Positions 41,574 through 50,431 of a stretch of 64,000 nucleotides of DNA are shown here, one piece after another. Made by a program: the position numbers and the translations under genes. Numbering within the stretch: the first letter of the stretch is position 1; the number at the start of each line of letters is the position of its first letter. The notes below the pieces were generated by a model. It was not told the DNA's origin. It did not search any database and saw only the letters and a list, made by a program, of their open reading frames with translations. Origin of the DNA: Brevibacillus_D fluminis_A (lineage in GTDB: Bacteria > Bacillota > Bacilli > Brevibacillales > Brevibacillaceae); assembly GCF_052072235.1 (NCBI RefSeq), contig NZ_CM125436.1:434001-498000 (forward strand). The letters run 5' to 3'.

Positions 41574-42674
41574 ATGAGTGAACAAATCATTGCAATCGGA
41601 CTGGAAGGAATTGTTGTGGCCGAGACGGACTTGAGCCTGGTGGATGGCATCAACGGCCACTTGGTATATCGAAATCATTGGGCCCGCGACCTGGCTATTC
41701 ACCATACCTTTGAAGAAGTGGCGCACCTGCTGTGGTACGGTGCCTTACCGGATAAAGAACAACTCCGCGAGCTGGAGGAAAAGCTGATTGCCGCGCGCGA
41801 GCTGCCAGCGTACGTCAAGACAGCAATCGACTGTATTCCGCACGATATCGATATGATGAGCGTACTTCGCTCCGGCGTCTCCCTGCTCGGTTTGACCGGA
41901 AACGACTGGCCGCCGACCATCGAGCAAGTGATCTCGCTGACAGCGAAGATGCCATCGATCGTCGCGTACCGCGCTGCACGTCTCGCCGGCCGCGAACCGC
42001 TTGCGCCGCATAAAGAGCTGCGTCACACCGCCAACTACCTGTATATGCTGACGGGCAAGGAGCCGAGCCATGCGCATGTGCGGGCGCTGGATGCATACCT
42101 GATTTTGACCCAGGAGCACGGCATGAATGCTTCAACCTTTGCGGCACGCGTCGTATCGTCGACACGTTCCGACCTCATTTCCGCGATCACGGCCGCGATC
42201 GGGGCATTGAAAGGACCGCTGCACGGCGGAGCACCTTCGGAAGTGACGGAAATGGTGGAAGCGATCGGCACCAAGGAAAACGCCGAGCCATGGCTGCGCC
42301 GCGCGCTCGAAAACGGCGAGCGGCTGATGGGCTTCGGCCACCGCGTCTACAAAACGACCGACCCGCGTGCTGCTGCGCTGCGCGTCGTCGCCTCCGAGCT
42401 GTCGAAAGACGACCCATGGTTCGATCTGGCGACACATATCGAACAAGTGGCGCTGCGCCTGCTTGAAGAGTACAAACCGGGCCGCAAGCTGAACACCAAT
42501 GTCGAATTTTTCGCTGCTGCCGTCATGCGTGCAGTAGGGCTGCCGGACAGCTTGTTCACCCCGACCTTTGCAATCAGCCGCGTGGTAGGCTGGAGCGCGC
42601 ATGTGCTGGAGCAGGCGGCGAATAACCGGATTATCCGGCCGCAGTCGAATTATACCGGGATTATGCCGGAGTAA
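41574..42674 (+). CDS. citA: citrate synthase (CitA-like)
   Basis: Condenses acetyl-CoA and oxaloacetate to citrate at the entry of the TCA cycle. The 366-residue protein has the family signature with the catalytic His in MGFGHRVYKTTDPRA and the other His in KGPLHGGAPSEV. The third catalytic residue, usually Asp in an N-x-D-F-(F/Y) motif, is Glu here (NTNVEFFAAAVM). ATG follows AAAGGGGTGAAGG. Location directly after a CitR-like gene points to the minor citrate synthase CitA rather than CitZ, although methylcitrate synthase activity cannot be excluded. Confidence 0.9.
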   Translation: MSEQIIAIGLEGIVVAETDLSLVDGINGHLVYRNHWARDLAIHHTFEEVAHLLWYGALPDKEQLRELEEKLIAARELPAYVKTAIDCIPHDIDMMSVLRSGVSLLGLTGNDWPPTIEQVISLTAKMPSIVAYRAARLAGREPLAPHKELRHTANYLYMLTGKEPSHAHVRALDAYLILTQEHGMNASTFAARVVSSTRSDLISAITAAIGALKGPLHGGAPSEVTEMVEAIGTKENAEPWLRRALENGERLMGFGHRVYKTTDPRAAALRVVASELSKDDPWFDLATHIEQVALRLLEEYKPGRKLNTNVEFFAAAVMRAVGLPDSLFTPTFAISRVVGWSAHVLEQAANNRIIRPQSNYTGIMPE

Positions 42675-42719
42675 GGCTTTATTAAGTGAAAGATTGATTC
42701 CATATAAAATGGTTTCCGG

Positions 42720-42748
42720 AGCAGCGTTTTCGATAGCGCTGCTTTTTT
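42720..42748 (+). terminator. Rho-independent terminator after citA
   Basis: AGCAGCG (42720-42726) pairs with CGCTGCT (42737-42743), followed by TTTTT. Confidence 0.88.
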
Positions 42749-42787
42749 CGTTGCATTTCAGGTCAATCGTGACCATTTGCTCATTTC

Positions 42788-42815
42788 TTGCATTTTTCGA
42801 CGTGGAAACTATTAT
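42788..42815 (+). promoter_or_regulatory. possible promoter of the S-layer-homology protein gene
   Basis: TTGCAT (42788-42793) and TATTAT (42810-42815) are 16 bp apart, about 80 bp before the start codon. Moderate fit to sigma-A elements; the region is AT-rich, so chance is possible. Confidence 0.35.
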
Positions 42816-42896
42816 TATCAACCCATAATCTGCCGATATAAAATAAAGAGAAATGGCTTTAGCAGATTCGCAGAAAGATTCAGAGGAGGGAATGGC

Positions 42897-45800
42897 GTGT
42901 ACAAAAAACTTGCGCAGATTTTTTTGATTTTTGCGCTCATGCTGACAATGGTTCCAGTAATTCCATTGCAAGCAAATGCCGCCTTTGGCGATAACAACAG
43001 CAAACAGCAAAATTTCATTTTTCCAGATGTTGTGCCAAAGGTGAACTACAAATACATAACCATGACGGGGACGTTAAATCAGGTTTCTTCATCTGGTATA
43101 ACCTACTCGGTGAAAAATGTTTCCGCCAATGTGGAGACGACACCGACATCGAGGGGGGTATCCGTTTCAGAAGATGGCTCCAAGATCACAGTAGCGAATA
43201 TCGAGCTTTTTGATGGCGACAATACTATCACGTTCCGGGGGAAACAGGGTACGACAGAAGTCGTCAACACTTACGAGATCACGTACATCAGCACACCGCT
43301 TCTGTACAATCTTCAGTTTACCGGTGGCGGGAAAAAAATGACGATCAACCCGACGGATAAAACGATCGTGACTAGCGATTTTACCTCTGGCGATTCGTAT
43401 TTTACGATCGAGGGGAACGCGCCGAACGTTACATCCGTCATTATTAAAAACGGTACCGAGTCTGCTTCCGGTACCGTTAGCCAAGATTCCGAAGCTTACT
43501 TTATCGTAGGGAAAGTGCCTTTGAAAAAAGGGGCGAACACGTTAACGTTTTTGTTGAAGAATAGTAATCAAACAATTGAAGTTAAGCGTGATATCGTCTA
43601 TTTTGACGGCACAGGTACCTTTTATGATGTAAATATGACCTATCCGACGACAGGGACGACAAAGTTCGACTTGAGTCAGAAACCTGCGATTAAAGGAAGC
43701 GATAGCTCAGGTAGTACAGCAAAAGGGGTAACATCCCTTGAAGGGTACGTTATCATCGCTCCTGAAGCAAGATTACCAGTAGGGCCAGCATTTGATCCCA
43801 ATAACCCTGCGAATATCGTAAAGATCGCGCTGAGAAACGAATCGGCTTCACCTGCAGTTACAGAGGATATCGACAATTCCAAAACGACCTATACAAAAGT
43901 AGCGGAAACATCAAGCTACTATATCTTTAAATTTAACGTTCCGGTTGCAGGCTTTGCTGGAAATACCGACAAGTTCTTTGCCCAAGATCAGCAAGTCTAT
44001 GTAAAGCTTGGCGCGTTGAACCTGGTTGAATCCTACAAAAGCGATCAAACGGGGGCAGCGGCCAAATATGACGATCAGACCGTCAGAGATTTCGGTTACA
44101 TGTTCGTTGATCCGAATGCACCAGCTATCACATCATTGAGCTATGCGCTGGGCGTATCGACAACATACACTCCTTTGATCGACAATACGATTATTAATGA
44201 AAAACCGTTTACGCTCAGATTGAATGTGACCAACGACGTAGCTGGAAAACGTGCTTTAAAGGTAGTGTCAACCAACTCTTTTGGGAATCAAGCAAACGTA
44301 ACCTTTGGTACTCCGGTGTATGGTACGGGCACGATTGATCTTCCTATCAACTCCTTGCCTTTTGATGGTACACAAACGTTGAAAGTGTACTACAACAACA
44401 ACATTTGGCAAGAAGTAAAGGTTAACGCTGCTGCTGGACCTGTGCTGAAATTCACAGGGTTAACGGATGGGATGGTGTTTAAATACAACCCGAACATGAC
44501 CAGCAACACTGAGGGGTATGCAATCAAACAATCTGCAGTTACAACTTATCTGGTCAAAGATATTTTAAAATCACTCGCAGGACAATTGGATAATATTACA
44601 ATTGATCCATTGAATGATTATAAAAAGGACCCCGTTACGAAAAAGAAAGCCATTACGTTGACCATTAATAACTCGGATGTCAATCTGAAGCAAAATGGTT
44701 CAAGTACAAACTCTTTTATCATTGATAACGGAGGGGCTACTGATTATAATGCGACGGTTTCAAAGTATTTCCATGACGGGCAAAACACGGTAGTTTTCCT
44801 GTATGACAAGAACAATTTGGTCTATGAAAAAAGATTCACAGTTACCCTTTATTCCAACAGCTATCCGGAGATTCCGGTTGCGAACACGGATGGGGTATAC
44901 CCGTTCAATACGTCGACAAGAAAGCCAGACCCTAAATTCGTGGGTAAAGATGGCGTGTTTACGACGAAAGAAACCGAGATGAAAATCGCTGGTACATTTA
45001 ACTTCATTGATCTCGGTGACAGTGTTTCCGATGCGCAAAGTGTCATCAGCTCAATCGGCAGTGGAAAGTACATTTTGACAGTTGAAGGCCCGGACGGGTT
45101 TAATACGATTACGTGGGACCTGCAAAAAAATACACTGCTTAATGGATCGACACCTGTGGTCAGCGGGAAAACCGATGTAAGCGGCATTGATGTCTACTAT
45201 GATTTCAACAAGCATTACTTTATTTTTGAGATCGCCAAGCAACAAATCCCAACCGACGGTAGCAAGGTCGTTTACACCTTTTCCGTCTACAACAACGGGT
45301 TGACCGGTGGTTCCAAAGCTACGTACCGTTTGGAAGTAAGCGCGCCGGGCGTAGCTTACAAAGTATTGCGCCCAGTTAAGACCGGTCTGCAAACTACAGT
45401 CAACCAAAACTATGTGGAAGTCGTGATCGAGTCGAAAAACACCGAAAAAGTCGTGGTCAACAAAACGGAAGCGAAGCATCTCAGCACATTTGACGATGAT
45501 CTTGACGGCCGTCCCGACACAACCGATGCGTTCCGCGCGATCGTGACGGATTTGAAACCAAACAAAAGCAATAAAATCACGTTCACGATTACACGTGGCA
45601 AAGACACGGTAACGGACTCCATCGACGTGTTCTATGCGCCATCTTATATACCAGGTGCGCAGTACATGTCTCCGATGGACAAGGCAGGCAAAGTATTTGA
45701 CGGCAAGCTGACGCTCACCTTCCCGAAAAATACGTACTTGATCCGCAATGACTTTAACGTGCCGGAAAACTTGAAAGGCCAAGTGTTCAAAGGACACAAC

Positions 45801-46931
45801 ATCTTATATGCTGTAGCCAACAGTGAGGATGGCGTCGTTGACCGTTTTGACTATCTGGTAGATCGTCCGAAAAACTTTGACGATACGATCAAAGATTTGG
45901 GACGCCAGTTCAAAAACTCGTTTGACAGCCATTTCATCAAAGCGAGCCAGGTGTACTGGATCGATGCAGGTATGGCCGATGATCCGAGTTCGGATGAATA
46001 TGACCCTTACACGTACGGCATGCTGCCAATCATGCCAGATGCAGTCAAAGTAGAGCCGAAGCTGTACAATTTTGATGGCGTACCGAAAAACAGAATGGTA
46101 GTACCGAACAATCGCGGTTCGCTGGAACTGGCCTATGACGCCAACATCGTGCCGGACGCTGCCAATAACTTGACCGTCATGCGTTACGACCCGAAACGTT
46201 ATTATTGGGAAAACCTCGGCGGCGTTGTAAACACTGGCAAGAAAACGATAAAAGTGCCGTTTGACAAATTCGGTTACTATGTCGTAGCCAAGCTGAATGA
46301 CTCGTTCGCTGATGTTGTACATCACAGCTATGCGCGTAACCACATCGAGGCGATGTTCTCCAAAGGGGTTATCCTCTCGAAGAGCTCTGTTGAGTTTGCT
46401 CCTGACCTCGACACCACACGCGGCGAGTTCGCAGCGATGGTGGTTCGGGCACTGCAATTGCCGCTCGTGGAAAACATCTCAAAGCCTTCGTTTGACGATG
46501 TGTTGACGGATTATACGGCGACATCGCTCTATGATTACCGCCACATCGAGACGGCCGCCAAGCTGGGGATCGTCCGGGGAACAGACCCGCGCATCTTCAA
46601 CCCGCAAGGAAAAGTCACACGTGCTGAAGCTGCAGTCATTTTGGCTCGTGCTTTGAAGCTGAAGCTCGATACTTCGCAAGTAAAAGTAACGAAAGACTTG
46701 TCCAAGCTGTTCAAAGATTACAATTTGATCACCGATGAGTACGCGAAACCATCGATTCTCGCGATTGCCAAGCTTAAGCTGATCAGCGGTTCACCGGTTG
46801 ATGTAACCGATCCGAAAAAAGGGTATGTATTCGAGCCGAATGCGACCATCATCCGCAGCGATGCTGCGATTTTGATGGCCCGCGTCATGGCGTATCTGAA
46901 AACGATCCCTCCTGTATATGAAGTGAAATAA
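42897..46931 (+). CDS. large cell-surface protein with C-terminal S-layer homology domains
   Basis: A 1344-residue exported protein. The signal peptide (FLIFALMLTMVPVIPLQANA) is followed by ~1100 residues of beta-rich, Thr/Asn/Lys-rich repeats of Ig-like or Big-type character, with segments such as KGANTLTFLLKNSNQ and GQNTVVFLYDKNN. It ends with three SLH-like repeats from about residue 1136 (RGEFAAMVVRAL, TRAEAAVILARAL, IRSDAAILMARVM) that would anchor it to pyruvylated wall polymer. GTG 42897 is 6 nt from GAGGAGGG; upstream in-frame ATG codons lack a site. The first two thirds are visibly more A/T-rich than the last third and than neighbouring genes, which suggests a mosaic or exchanged outer region. 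Confidence 0.87.
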   Translation: MYKKLAQIFLIFALMLTMVPVIPLQANAAFGDNNSKQQNFIFPDVVPKVNYKYITMTGTLNQVSSSGITYSVKNVSANVETTPTSRGVSVSEDGSKITVANIELFDGDNTITFRGKQGTTEVVNTYEITYISTPLLYNLQFTGGGKKMTINPTDKTIVTSDFTSGDSYFTIEGNAPNVTSVIIKNGTESASGTVSQDSEAYFIVGKVPLKKGANTLTFLLKNSNQTIEVKRDIVYFDGTGTFYDVNMTYPTTGTTKFDLSQKPAIKGSDSSGSTAKGVTSLEGYVIIAPEARLPVGPAFDPNNPANIVKIALRNESASPAVTEDIDNSKTTYTKVAETSSYYIFKFNVPVAGFAGNTDKFFAQDQQVYVKLGALNLVESYKSDQTGAAAKYDDQTVRDFGYMFVDPNAPAITSLSYALGVSTTYTPLIDNTIINEKPFTLRLNVTNDVAGKRALKVVSTNSFGNQANVTFGTPVYGTGTIDLPINSLPFDGTQTLKVYYNNNIWQEVKVNAAAGPVLKFTGLTDGMVFKYNPNMTSNTEGYAIKQSAVTTYLVKDILKSLAGQLDNITIDPLNDYKKDPVTKKKAITLTINNSDVNLKQNGSSTNSFIIDNGGATDYNATVSKYFHDGQNTVVFLYDKNNLVYEKRFTVTLYSNSYPEIPVANTDGVYPFNTSTRKPDPKFVGKDGVFTTKETEMKIAGTFNFIDLGDSVSDAQSVISSIGSGKYILTVEGPDGFNTITWDLQKNTLLNGSTPVVSGKTDVSGIDVYYDFNKHYFIFEIAKQQIPTDGSKVVYTFSVYNNGLTGGSKATYRLEVSAPGVAYKVLRPVKTGLQTTVNQNYVEVVIESKNTEKVVVNKTEAKHLSTFDDDLDGRPDTTDAFRAIVTDLKPNKSNKITFTITRGKDTVTDSIDVFYAPSYIPGAQYMSPMDKAGKVFDGKLTLTFPKNTYLIRNDFNVPENLKGQVFKGHNILYAVANSEDGVVDRFDYLVDRPKNFDDTIKDLGRQFKNSFDSHFIKASQVYWIDAGMADDPSSDEYDPYTYGMLPIMPDAVKVEPKLYNFDGVPKNRMVVPNNRGSLELAYDANIVPDAANNLTVMRYDPKRYYWENLGGVVNTGKKTIKVPFDKFGYYVVAKLNDSFADVVHHSYARNHIEAMFSKGVILSKSSVEFAPDLDTTRGEFAAMVVRALQLPLVENISKPSFDDVLTDYTATSLYDYRHIETAAKLGIVRGTDPRIFNPQGKVTRAEAAVILARALKLKLDTSQVKVTKDLSKLFKDYNLITDEYAKPSILAIAKLKLISGSPVDVTDPKKGYVFEPNATIIRSDAAILMARVMAYLKTIPPVYEVK

Positions 46932-46943
46932 AAAAGAAGAATC

Positions 46944-46985
46944 GCCTTCTTTGTGAGAACTTCGTTTTCCAAAGAAGGCATTTTT
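46944..46985 (+). terminator. Rho-independent terminator
   Basis: GCCTTCTTT (46944-46952) pairs perfectly with AAAGAAGGC (46971-46979), followed by ATTTTTC. It lies between the surface protein gene and the next gene. Confidence 0.88.
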
Positions 46986-47030
46986 CTAGGCGGTTGGGAG
47001 TAACGAATAAGAGAGAAAGGAGTTTTACGG

Positions 47031-47906
47031 ATGAAAGCAAAAACGATGATTGCCACTGCAGCGATCTCTCTTGGATTAATCGGAACGGCATTTGCGGCGG
47101 GGGTAAGCCCGTACGGACAAACTGGCGATCTAGAGAATGTGGCGCTTACCGTGGACAATAAACCCATTGCGGATAAAGGGATTTTAGTGAATGGTCAACT
47201 GTACATTCCGGCAAAGGCGCTCTCAGACCAGAAGAAAATCGCCTTTTACTATGACAAAGATTCCTACAATGCCTATCTTTTTTCAGGCGGTGGCGATAGC
47301 GAAAAAACGGTTGCTGCCAGTGTGGCGATGTATACCAGCAGCATGAAAAACCGGGACCAGATCGCCAAAGAGATCATGCAGGGAATTCCGTATGAAACCG
47401 ATGATTACCATTCAGGGATGATGATGCAGGATATCACCAATATTACAGCTTTGGCAAAAGGGCTGCTGACGACATCCGATTCCATCGAAAATGTTATTCA
47501 GATGAGACTTAGCCAAAATAAATTGCCCAACTTGACGTTAGTGCGACAAGGCATTTTGTACCGGACCATCCCGCTTGATATCATGCAAGACCGTATGCAG
47601 TCGTTGGCTGATGAGCTTGGACGACAAATAAGCTCATCAAAACGACGAGATATGGAACATGTAGCAGATGATATTCAAAAGGCAGTCAATTCTAAAGAGA
47701 AAGCAATTGATTCGCTAGAAGATTGGGTGTCGTCCTCGGATAAACGTGATCTAGAGGATGTCCGCGATTACGAGAAAGACGCTAAGAAATATTTGTACCG
47801 CGCCATCAAAGATTTGACGGGTGAAGATTTAGAAAACCCAAATAAGGAAGAAGAAGGCGGATTAAAGCAAGCGGTTGAGGAATGGATTCGAAAAAAAGCG
47901 AAGTAA
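47031..47906 (+). CDS. secreted protein with copper-amine-oxidase-N-like repeat, function unknown
   Basis: A 291-residue exported protein. A signal peptide (MIATAAISLGLIGTAFA) is followed by DKGILVNGQLYIPAKALSDQ, which resembles the small beta repeat called copper amine oxidase N-terminal or stalk domain, common in secreted Bacillota proteins. The remainder is helical and highly charged, ending in a Lys/Glu-rich tail (NPNKEEEGGLKQAVEEW). No catalytic motif or wall anchor is visible. ATG 47031 has AAAGGAG upstream. It follows the S-layer-homology gene by 99 bp but a terminator intervenes, so co-expression would be partial. Confidence 0.65.
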   Translation: MKAKTMIATAAISLGLIGTAFAAGVSPYGQTGDLENVALTVDNKPIADKGILVNGQLYIPAKALSDQKKIAFYYDKDSYNAYLFSGGGDSEKTVAASVAMYTSSMKNRDQIAKEIMQGIPYETDDYHSGMMMQDITNITALAKGLLTTSDSIENVIQMRLSQNKLPNLTLVRQGILYRTIPLDIMQDRMQSLADELGRQISSSKRRDMEHVADDIQKAVNSKEKAIDSLEDWVSSSDKRDLEDVRDYEKDAKKYLYRAIKDLTGEDLENPNKEEEGGLKQAVEEWIRKKAK

Positions 47907-47921
47907 CGATTTACGAAAAAA

Positions 47922-47962
47922 GGCTACATGTAAGCACAAAGCTTGCATGTAGCCCCTTTTTT
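47922..47962. terminator. bidirectional terminator
   Basis: GGCTACATG-T-AAGC (47922-47935) pairs with GCTT-G-CATGTAGCC (47941-47954) with A and T runs outside. It separates the secreted protein gene from the convergent MFS gene. Confidence 0.88.
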
Positions 47963-49206
47963 CACCCTCTCCCCCCACCTTCCCCTCCCCCCAAAAACCG
48001 AAACCACGGCACCACCATCCCCACAACTGCCGCCACACAAATCCCCCCGCCGATCACCGCAAAAATCCCCCGAATCCCCATCGTTGGCGCACAGTAGCTG
48101 CCGAATAGCGTCCCAAGCGGCATCACGCTGCGAATGATCAGCAGGCGCATCGAAAACACCCGTCCGCGCAATTCAGCCGGTACCATCCGCTGATAGAGCG
48201 TGGTGCTATGCACTTGAAAAAAGGGCGAAGTGACGCCGGCAAAAAGCTCGATGGCGAGCGCAACCCCGATATGATGGACAAACGACAGCGCGAGAAACGT
48301 CGTTCCACCCAAAAAGATCGAACCGAGCATGACGAAGCGGAGGGAGAGGTTGTGCTTGAGGCGGGGCACCAGCAGGCTGCCGAGAAAATACCCTAACGGA
48401 AACATGGCGATGAACAGCCCGTACGTGACCGATGTTCCTCCAAGCTCCTGCACAACATAGGGCAGATTAAGCACCATCGTGACGCCGACGGCAAATTGCA
48501 CAAAGGACAAAAACACACTGAGCCACACCAGCTTTTTCTGCGCAAAAAAATAGCGATAGCCTGCGAAGAGTTGTTGGCTCCAGCTTTCCCGGGGTGGCTG
48601 GCCGAGCTGCGCCGCAGGGGTGTTGCACACGGCGAGCATTGCGCTGCTCAGCAAATATAGCGCGATGATACCGACCAGTGTATACTCGGCTCCGATGAGC
48701 GCGACAAGCAGCCCGCCTGCGGGTGGGCCGATGAACATCATCAGCCGGGACGTTCCGTCGATCGCTGCGTTGGCCTGGGGCAGCTGGCTTTTTTCCAGCA
48801 AGGAGGGGAGCAAGGCCATGCTGGAAGGCACATAGAGAGGCTGAATCAGCCCGTTCCCCAGTGAAACCAGATAGATGTGCCAAGGCTGCAAATGTCCGGC
48901 CAGGCTCATCAGGAGCGGGAAGCAGAAGAGCAAGGCGCGGGCAAACTGGGAAAAAAGCATGACACGCTGCTTGTTCCAGCGGTCCAAATAAGGGCCGATG
49001 ACCAATTGGACCAAAAGCGAGGGGAGCATGTAGATCAGCCACATGCTGCCAAGCGCGGCTTCCAGTCCCGCTCCGGTGATTTGGAACAGCAGCCAGGAAT
49101 TGGCGACTGTCCCAAAGCTGCCGCCAAGCGAGGAGGCGGCCTCGCCGATCCAGACGCTGGTAAAAGACGGATTGCGATAGAGCGCGCGACTAGGCGTTGG
49201 CATCAT
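47962..49206 (-). CDS. MFS transporter, drug-efflux type
   Basis: A 414-residue major facilitator permease with about 12 helices, starting RNPSFTSVWIGEAASSLGGS, an N-terminus common in the MFS_3-type exporters. IGPYLDRWNKQRVMLFSQ is the loop between helices 2 and 3, and the loop LRGRVFSMRLLIIRSVMPLG recurs later. The extreme C-terminus is Gly-rich (GGGEGGGRG). ATG 49206 is 8 nt from GGAGGG and overlaps the ArsR-type gene by 17 bp, so the two are translationally coupled and the regulator likely controls the pump. Confidence 0.87.
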   Translation of the reverse strand: MMPTPSRALYRNPSFTSVWIGEAASSLGGSFGTVANSWLLFQITGAGLEAALGSMWLIYMLPSLLVQLVIGPYLDRWNKQRVMLFSQFARALLFCFPLLMSLAGHLQPWHIYLVSLGNGLIQPLYVPSSMALLPSLLEKSQLPQANAAIDGTSRLMMFIGPPAGGLLVALIGAEYTLVGIIALYLLSSAMLAVCNTPAAQLGQPPRESWSQQLFAGYRYFFAQKKLVWLSVFLSFVQFAVGVTMVLNLPYVVQELGGTSVTYGLFIAMFPLGYFLGSLLVPRLKHNLSLRFVMLGSIFLGGTTFLALSFVHHIGVALAIELFAGVTSPFFQVHSTTLYQRMVPAELRGRVFSMRLLIIRSVMPLGTLFGSYCAPTMGIRGIFAVIGGGICVAAVVGMVVPWFRFLGGGEGGGRG

Positions 49207-50269
49207 CCGTTTGGCCCTCCGGCTGTTCCTTTTGCAAAAAGGCGAGCAAATCGTTTGCAAGCAGCTCCAGCGCTTGTTTCTCCAGTCGATAGGCAGTGCC
49301 CTCGGTTGTGACTAGGCGGGCTGACCGAAGCAGCATCAGATGGTGGTGGACGGTCGATTTGGCCAAGGACAGCTTTTCCGTCAGCTCCTGTAGCGTATGA
49401 TCCCGGTGGTACAGATGCTTGACCAAACGCAGCCGGTGCTCGTCGCCAAGTGCCTTGTATGCGCCCGTCAACCGCAAAGGCGGCGCGTACAAGTCCGGCG
49501 TCTCCGTTAAACTGTCGTCGGCGACCGGATAGTAAAAAATTTTGGTGCCTGCACAGTCGGACTGGATGTTCCACGGGCGATAGGCCACGTGGGGAATCAG
49601 CACGACGCGAGTGACGGAAGGTTCGGGGACATAGCGAATGCCACCGGTTGCCCACTCCACAAATTGCTCGGAAGCGAGCTTATGCTGCATGTGCTGTTTT
49701 GCCGCGAGATCGCGGGCAAGAATGGCCGCAAGCTCCTCCTGCTCCGGAAAAACATGCGCTTGGTACCAGCCTTCCATCACGGCGAGCAGATGCGCGCGGA
49801 GTTCGTCTGGATCGACCCGCTGCAAAAAGCGCAGGTAAGCGGGGAAAAATTTGTGATGCCGGCAGTGCTCCACCAGCTGATCGATGGCGTCAGCATCGCC
49901 TGAGGCAGCTTTTTTTCGCAGCGCTTCCTGTTTCTTTCCTACGTATGGATAGCTATGGTAGAGCAGCTGTTCGTCGGACAGGGAACGGATGAATCCAAGA
50001 AACGACTCCAGATCGGCGAAGTCATCTGCGTGCAGCAGCTGCAGCAGCGTTTTCCACGTATTGTTGCGTTCGACATAATCGAGCTGCACCTGCATGTCCA
50101 GTGAGAGGGAGTGGCGGGCGTTTGCCCAGTAAGACGTATCCTTTTCCAAAGACGGATGTATTTCATGATAGGTGACGGCGGCCAAACCAAGTGCACATTC
50201 GAAAAGAAGCGAATGCTGTAGAACGACATCGTATGTTTCGCGTTCATGGGAGAGCTGCAAAAGTTTCAT
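49190..50269 (-). CDS. ArsR-type winged-helix regulator with long N-terminal domain
   Basis: A ~359-residue protein: residues ~1-250 are a helical domain of the sort found in DUF5937-type regulators, and ~260-340 an ArsR HTH (YKALGDEHRLRLVKHLYHRD, LSLAKSTVHHHLMLLRSARL). No metal-binding CxC motif typical of metal-sensing ArsR proteins is present, so it probably senses something else. ATG 50269 has a GGTGA just upstream. The inverted repeat TACATTC-N10-GAATGTA at 50294-50317 lies in its promoter region and is the likely self-operator. Coupled to the MFS gene downstream. Confidence 0.82.
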   Translation of the reverse strand: MKLLQLSHERETYDVVLQHSLLFECALGLAAVTYHEIHPSLEKDTSYWANARHSLSLDMQVQLDYVERNNTWKTLLQLLHADDFADLESFLGFIRSLSDEQLLYHSYPYVGKKQEALRKKAASGDADAIDQLVEHCRHHKFFPAYLRFLQRVDPDELRAHLLAVMEGWYQAHVFPEQEELAAILARDLAAKQHMQHKLASEQFVEWATGGIRYVPEPSVTRVVLIPHVAYRPWNIQSDCAGTKIFYYPVADDSLTETPDLYAPPLRLTGAYKALGDEHRLRLVKHLYHRDHTLQELTEKLSLAKSTVHHHLMLLRSARLVTTEGTAYRLEKQALELLANDLLAFLQKEQPEGQTDDANA

Positions 50270-50293
50270 GATCATCACCGCATTCCGTTTTTT

Positions 50294-50317
50294 TACATTC
50301 TAATATTTTCGAATGTA
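50294..50317. promoter_or_regulatory. inverted repeat TACATTC-N10-GAATGTA, candidate ArsR-type operator
   Basis: Perfect 7-bp arms (50294-50300 and 50311-50317) lie 25 bp upstream of the regulator start, overlapping a region where the minus-strand promoter should be (TATACA on the minus strand). Additional GAATG half-sites follow at 50334. Confidence 0.6.
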
Positions 50318-50355
50318 TAATTCAATAAAAATAGAATGAGAGGATCAGCGCGAAA

Positions 50356-50391
50356 CACAAAAAAGGCCAGCCAGATTTCTCTGACTGACCT
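50356..50391 (-). terminator. terminator of metY
   Basis: On the minus strand an imperfect inverted repeat (AGGTCAGTCAGA pairing with TCTGGCTGGCCT) is followed by TTTTTT. It lies 41 bp downstream of the metY stop. Confidence 0.7.
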
Positions 50392-50431
50392 CTTTCTCGA
50401 GGAAACGTGAAGCAAGACAAGCGGTCTTTTC

